64,000 bases of DNA from Lunularia cruciata (taxonomy: Eukaryota; Streptophyta; Marchantiopsida; Lunulariales; Lunulariaceae): contig OX419755.1 of assembly GCA_948567375.1 (NCBI GenBank), positions 67,956,944 through 68,020,943 of the forward strand, read 5' to 3'. Within the stretch, counting starts at the first letter, position 1. Each line of letters begins with the position of its first letter. The notes beneath the pieces are model-generated. The model saw nothing but the letters and a program-made list of their open reading frames with translations, made no database searches and was not told the DNA's origin. A program made the translations under genes and the position numbers. This document shows, piece by piece, positions 59,041 to 64,000 of the stretch.

Positions 59041-59556
59041 CTAGGACATAACCACTGTGAGGGGAGGAGTCATACATGCCATATGCCATCCTCTCGAACA
59101 ACTATCACACACTAACATACTAGCAGCTCCACCAGAAGAGCCACATAACATACACCTCAAGCCTGCACGTACAAGTGCCAAGCTTGGGTCCATAGTACCA
59201 TCAATGTTTGGAAGGTGGCATGGCGCACAATTGCGCACATGATCCTTCCAAACAACACCATCATGTCCTTCTAACACAAGGACTCCAGATGGCAAAACCT
59301 CACGCACTCTCAAGATAGTGCGGCCTGTAGAAACATCAAGTGTCATCGATGCTGTCTGCTGTAGATATACATAGTCACCTAGATGAAATCGACGGATTGA
59401 GGATGTATAACCTCCTCCTCGAATGGTAGCATAGCATAAAGTATCTCTATGCTGAGCAATTGCCAAGCTCTCAAAGGCCATCGGCATCACTCTCCAAAAG
59501 ATCTCTGCTCGTTGAGAACATGCGCTCATCCATACATCGGGGTCATCCAAGTCCAA
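59041..59556 (-). pseudogene. GPY/F-like region and truncated PHD finger of gypsy copy 2
   Basis: The segment contains HLGDYVYLQQTASMTLDVST and VREVLPSGVLVLEGHDGVVW, then CMLC, CDSC and HMAC of a PHD finger (59044-59154). A short deletion relative to copy 1 (around 59052) removes the last CxxC pair and replaces the tail, so this PHD finger cannot bind its second zinc normally. Copy 1 has the full motif. Confidence 0.85.
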
Positions 59557-59579
59557 AACTACAATAGCATCTCAACGAA

Positions 59580-60440
59580 TGGCTGCAGGTAAATCAGGAT
59601 CTCATCCATAGAGTAGAAAGTATGGAGAGAAGGATGCTAAGGAGGCCTGCCGGCTGAACCGATAGCCCATGGCCAACCAAGGTAATTGGAGATCCCAATC
59701 TTACAAGTGACCTCTCTACAGGCCATACTTTTGCAATCCTCTCTTCACCGTCTGAACCACTCTCTCTGCTAAGCCATCTACCTCAGGGTGATCTTGGGAG
59801 GTAGTACGATGATCAATCAAAGCCTTGTCACACAAGACCTGAAACTCCCCCAAGAACTCTGTACCCTGATCAGTCAAAACCTTAGCTAGTGCACCAAAAT
59901 GACTAAGAACTTGATCTAGGAACGAGTAAGCTGTCCCTTCACTAGACTTTTCAGGAAGTGCCACCAACTCAATCCACTTGGAGAAGTGCTCCACCATCAC
60001 CAAAACATATTGATGATGTCTCACAATCAGTGGTAAAGGTCCGGCAAAGTCCAAACTCCAACAGTAACCCAATCCCATGATAGGTAATGGGTGTAACTGT
60101 GGCGTAGGAGCATTGAATGATGCTCTAACTTGGTCACAAACCATACATCTGGCAACAAACTACTGTACCTCGGTCTGCATACCGCGCCACCAATAATGAC
60201 TATGGAGTAAGCTATATGTACACTTTACTCCAAAATGTCCTAGCTCCTCATGAGCATGACGGACCAACTATGGTCTCTGAGATGGAAGTGGTACTACTTG
60301 CACTCTACCATCCTCCCATACACGCAAAAGGTGTCTACTCTCCAATCTAAACCATCTGGCTTGTTGAAGAACACGGTCTCTCTCCTTGGCTCCAACTGTG
60401 CCACCCACAACACCAGTGCGAAGATAGTCCATCACTAAGA
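59580..60440 (-). pseudogene. Integrase of gypsy copy 2
   Basis: The core in 60144-59716 carries WSLDFAGPLPL (first Asp), VLTDQGTEFLGEF (second Asp) and VDGLAERVVQTV (Glu), an intact D,D-E triad. The N-terminal zinc region lies just upstream (plus-strand copy at 60180-60260), with a stop where copy 1 reads KVQ. Compared with copy 1 this integrase is better preserved. Confidence 0.85.
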
Positions 60441-60699
60441 CATCATCATGAATGTCTCGCTGAATTGTACCAATATCTTCACTCTTTGGATTTGTGACCT
60501 CAATAACTCCTCCTGTATGGGCTCAGAGAGATACCACCAAAGCCTCTGCAAATATACACAAAAAGGCCGATGCATGCCCACCTGGCACCATCTCCTCATC
60601 TGTCTCACCATGCCAACGTGCTCCGGTCTGATCCTACTGGCTGGGACATGGGTTTCTACTCAACCCATCTGCATCACGGTTCACCACTTCAAGTTTGTG

Positions 60700-61017
60700 A
60701 ACAACCGTGAAATCATACTCCTGTAAAATCATAGCCCATCGTGCAAGCTTCCTTGAAAGCTTGTCGGACTCCATCAACCACTTCAGTGGCTTATGATCAG
60801 TGATTAGAGTGAAGGGGTTACCAAATAGGTAACATCAGAAATGTGCTACTGCCCAAACTGCTGCCAAGCACTCTCCCTCATATGAACTATACTTCACCTC
60901 CACTGAATTGTTGGAGCGACTAGCATAGGCCACCACAAACTCCTTCTCCTCATCATCATGCTAGGTGAGCACCGCTCCAAGCCCCAACATACTCCAATCA
61001 ATGTGAACCTGAAATGG
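60700..61017 (-). pseudogene. RNase H of gypsy copy 2, degenerate
   Basis: On the minus strand the region encodes an RNase H-like block: the plus-strand text around 60715-60790 gives KWLMESDKLSRKLARWAMIL in reverse, a typical gypsy RNase H feature. Stops interrupt it, so there is no long open segment. It is the expected domain between RT thumb and integrase. Confidence 0.6.
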
Positions 61018-61900
61018 TCATCCCCTGATCGGTCTCCTCAAAATAGGAGCAAATGTCAACCTCTCCTTGAGCTCTACAAAAGCTCTCTCCTGCTCATCTC
61101 CCCAACACCACTCCTGTGTAAGCTTGGTCAGCTTCATCAAGGCCTTGGCAATGGCACTAAATCCTCTAACATAGCAGCAATAGAAGTTTGCCAACCCAAG
61201 GAATGCTTGCACTCTACTCACATCCGTAGGCCGAGGAATACGTGCAATAGCCTCCACCTTGGTATGCTGAACACCAAGTCCTCCAGGGTAGATAGTGTGA
61301 CCCAAATACTCAACCTGCTTGTGGAAGAACCTACACTTCCCAAGATGTAATTTGAGTCCATGAGATCTCAACCTCTCAAACACCTCCAACAACTGTCGCT
61401 CATGCTCCTCCATAGTAGTGCTATAAACCAAAATGTCATCAATATAGCACCGAGCAAAATCCAATCCAGCTAGGATCCTATCCATGACCCTCTAGAACTC
61501 AGCAAGAGCATTCTTTAACCCAAATGGTAAGAACCTCCACTGATATAACACATCCTTACCGTGAGGATCAATAGCCCAAAATGCTATCTTGGACTTATCC
61601 TCCTCCTTGATCGGCAACTGATGATATCCTACTCAAAGATCCAAAGTACTGAAGACCTTTGCATGCCCAATCGCATCAAAAATCTCCTTTGGTGTAGGCA
61701 TGGCATACCGATCAGCCCTGGTCTGTCGGTTGATAGGACAATAATCTCCACACATCTGCCTATTTGTATAGTTGCCATGCATATCCTTCTTGGCTGGCAT
61801 CACTGTTGCTGATGCATACTCTCCATGTGAAATCTCCACCAAACCAGCCTCAAAAAGGTCACTACTCCAGCTCTGAATCAATGTCCTCTCCATATCACTA
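61018..61900 (-). pseudogene. Reverse transcriptase of gypsy copy 2
   Basis: Motifs in order: ATVMPAKKDMHGNYTNRQMC, CGDYCPINRQTRADRYAMPT, KVFSTLDL, then after a stop at 61633 the palm motif CYIDDILVYS at about 61429-61449, and the thumb (HGLKLHLGKCRFFHKQVEYL). These are classical Ty3/gypsy features. The frame agrees with the methyltransferase upstream and the integrase downstream. Confidence 0.9.
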
Positions 61901-62429
61901 TATCAATAAGGACGTCGGAAAACTAATGTGTCGCTAGTCAGCTCAATCCATATACTAGGTCCCTTCAGAGCACCCAAATCCTTCATACTGAAGGCAAAAC
62001 AACTTGTGTGACTCCTCAAGAACTTCCAAACCCTCCATCTTTCCTCTCTAGTGGAAGACGTGCTGACTGACTGCTACAGTGGGCCCTTGGGAGCAATAGT
62101 GTCATGCTCCCAACCACTAGAGATCCCAACCTTTGTGCAAAAAACTCCCTCCAGTTTGGCTGCAAGCTCCACACGTCCTCTAGCTGCATCCCATGTGGAC
62201 CAAGGGTGTAATCCAAGTAGCCCACGCTCACATGGATGGACTCCAAGTAGACCACTCTCCCTAGTAGCTACTGGATGTGTCCCAAGAATACCATGTCCAC
62301 TCGGTCCATTGCCCCCAACATGTGCCTGAATCGTCTCAATAGGCACAGGGCTCACAAGTGTCCGAGTGGTGATACCTATCAAGTGCATCCTATGCTGCTC
62401 TGCCAAGCCAAGGCTCACAATCCAGGTCA

Positions 62430-63681
62430 AACAGTTCAGGTCCATAGCCTGACCTAACACCTGATGCCTGGATGCCTCTAACATTGTTGGAATAGTAGTA
62501 ATACCGGTGCAAAAACCCATTGCCCGCTCTCTCTCTTCAGCATTGAGCTCCACCAACTGCTGTAATTGTGAGTCCCAAACACGTCCAGGTCCTCCCTCTC
62601 AAAAAGCATGAGAGCCTAGGAAACTCATGAGTGTGGGAAATGTGGCTCTAGGCTGTCCAACTAGATTCACCACTACCATAGGTGACCTATCAGCCACTAC
62701 CACTGTCTGAGACTGATGCCTAACATCCAAGATGTCATCAACAAGGATGTGGTCAAGTCGTTGAATCCCATCATAGGCACGCTGTAGAACCTCTTTGGGT
62801 AAGAGGTTCATCCACCAAAGACGAAGACGATGAGCCCGTGATCCCACTCTGGCTGCATCTAACAATACAGCAAGTCCCATTCAAGAATGGACTTGATGTG
62901 TACTCGCCACCACTCTGGTGCAAGAATCACCCAACACAGGAACGTTCTCCAAAAGGTAAGCTAGAGAAACAGACTGATGAACCTGGAGATGTTGTAGTAT
63001 CCGTAACATCTCCCAAAACACACTAGAACAAGGATCCTGAAGATCCAAACCGCGTCTCGCACGTGTATGTCCCTAACATGGCCATCCAGAAATCACCAAG
63101 TGAATAGGCCCATGTCTCTCTAGGTCATGCACCCCCAGTAAGGAAATGTCTCCTGGTAAGGCCTTCTGGTAACCTCTGACTGCTGACATCAATAATAACT
63201 CCGGATACCGATAGGCCAAGTGTGCCACATGATGTAGAAAGACTCGCCTAGCAGTCTCATCTCTCTCTACATACAAGTACCTCTGTACTTGTATACCCGC
63301 TTGTAACACCATAGCTAGTCCGGTGCTGATCCCACCAAACAACGCCAATAGGCATATCCCCTCTACTGGATACTGCCAAGCAATGAGTGTGGTATCCAGA
63401 GGTGTCAAAGCAATCGCCTCTAGAGGCTCATCCTCACACTCATCTCCTGATGGTACGAAGGCTCCACTCCAAGCTTGCTGCACAAACTGATCTGCATGTT
63501 GTTGCAATGCCTCCTTTGAACTCCACAATGGAACATCCAAAGTGGATTGAACAATCCCACTCATACTCCAAAGCCAAGTGATCTCCTCTGGTACAGGAGT
63601 ATCCTCTACATGGGCGTTCCTCTCCAACAAGTCACCAGGCCAAGTAACTGCACCACTGAAAGCTAAAACTGATGCTGCCAT
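62430..63681 (-). pseudogene. C5-cytosine DNA methyltransferase domain (DNMT3/DRM-like) inside gypsy Pol
   Basis: The SAM-binding motif I is LFGGISTGLAMVLQAGI near 63322-63342. Motif II-like YVERDETARRVF follows. Motif IV is WPC then a TAG stop at 63073-63075, exactly where the family has PCQ or PCN; the catalytic Cys codon is intact. Motif VI is LLENVPVLGD, with ENV at 62941-62949. A SRAHRLRLWWMNLL block near 62840 resembles the 'R.R.FW.N' motif VIII of DNMT3/DRM. C-terminal blocks are ERERAMGFCTG and LGQAMDLN (about 62520-62440, motifs IX-X). No separate target-recognition domain of the large DNMT1/CMT type is seen. In life it would have methylated cytosines in DNA, perhaps the element's own copies. 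The 112 residues before motif I are unrecognised. Confidence 0.85.
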
Positions 63682-64000
63682 GGTCCCAGACTATAGTGAG
63701 CCAAGACTGCCTCTACTAAAGCATACTGGTAGGCGACATACCCGTCCCTCACCAGACTGCCAACCAGGTCTATAAGAGGTTGTCTCCTCCCAATAGTCGA
63801 TGCTGAAATCCATGGGGTATAACAGTGCTCTCCCAACTAGCACATCATATGACTCAGCTATCGTTGCAATAGCCTAAGCTCTCACCACCAAGCTATCAGT
63901 CGGATGACCAGGCTGAACCTAGACAACAAGCTCCCCATGTGTGATGTACTGTGTCAAACCACCACCTAGAGATGTCTGGATCTGAAATGGACACCTCTCC

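Larger units (their letters stand above)
58568..64000 (-). mobile_element. Ty3/gypsy element with DNA methyltransferase and PHD finger, copy 2
   Basis: It extends past the right edge of the window; the 3' terminal repeat (58568-58875) matches 43333-43640. Coding order on the minus strand is protease, C5-DNA methyltransferase, RT, RNase H, integrase, GPY/F-like region and PHD finger. Every open segment from about 63990 to 59041 is in the same reading frame. Gag would lie beyond 64000. Confidence 0.88.
59041..64000 (-). pseudogene. PR-DNMT-RT-RH-IN-PHD polyprotein, one frame broken by point stops
   Basis: About 1650 codons in a single frame. The window edge holds an aspartic-protease C-terminal half (ESYDVLVGRALLYPMDFSID, then YRPGWQSGEGR), without the DSG motif, which would be upstream. 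Then follow the methyltransferase (about 63345-62430), a ~130-residue spacer, RT (about 61900-61080), RNase H, H2C2, integrase (60150-59580), GPY/F-like region and PHD finger. Stops such as 63073 (TAG), 62881 (TGA), 62599 (TGA) and 62074 (TAG) are single substitutions. No net frameshift is detected, so the methyltransferase was part of the polyprotein rather than a later insertion. Not functional as it stands unless stops are suppressed. Confidence 0.82.

Overview
This is a eukaryotic nuclear window of a green, plant-lineage (streptophyte) type. The host genes are intron-rich with GT-AG introns, the PP2A scaffold subunit is strongly plant-like, and the repeats are Ty1/copia and Ty3/gypsy LTR retrotransposons. 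I cannot name the species. A full-length four-repeat voltage-gated Ca2+ channel, a gene type generally reported as lost from flowering plants, points to a streptophyte alga or an early-diverging land plant rather than a seed plant.

Layout. 1-7.8 kb: dispersed repeats around a decayed Ty1/copia element (about 2.2-7.15 kb) that is itself bracketed by a ~220-bp inverted repeat. 8.2-10.6 kb (minus): a six-exon diphthine methyl ester synthase gene (DPH5). 10.6-11.7 kb: a divergent intergenic region with a perfect 14-bp hairpin and a doubled ACGCGT motif. 11.7-33.1 kb (plus): one very large gene for a four-domain cation channel, reconstructed here as 24 coding exons with compatible phases (about 2034 aa); its introns carry two families of dispersed repeats. 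34.1-39.6 kb (minus): a 12-exon PP2A scaffolding A subunit (586 aa), tail-to-tail with the channel; one intron holds a truncated plastid-type tRNA-Glu(UUC). 40.2-43.3 kb: a strongly AT-rich block without genes. 43.3-64 kb: a heap of Ty3/gypsy elements, all on the minus strand, plus two tandem satellite-like arrays at 54.3-55.9 kb.

The most unusual system is the gypsy element at 58.57-64 kb. In one uninterrupted reading frame (broken only by point-mutation stops) it runs: aspartic protease, a DNMT3/DRM-like cytosine-5 DNA methyltransferase, reverse transcriptase, RNase H, integrase, a GPY/F-like region and a C-terminal PHD finger. A second copy (43.3-45.7 kb) keeps integrase and an intact PHD finger. 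A retroelement polyprotein with both a DNA-methylation writer and a predicted chromatin reader is the main discovery candidate.

The three host genes are unrelated in pathway: DPH5 acts in diphthamide synthesis on elongation factor 2, the channel in Ca2+ entry, and PP2A-A in phosphatase assembly. All exon models come from reading splice signals, phase and family similarity by eye; no transcript evidence was available. The retroelement stop codons sit mostly where Gln or Trp is expected, which fits C-to-T decay.
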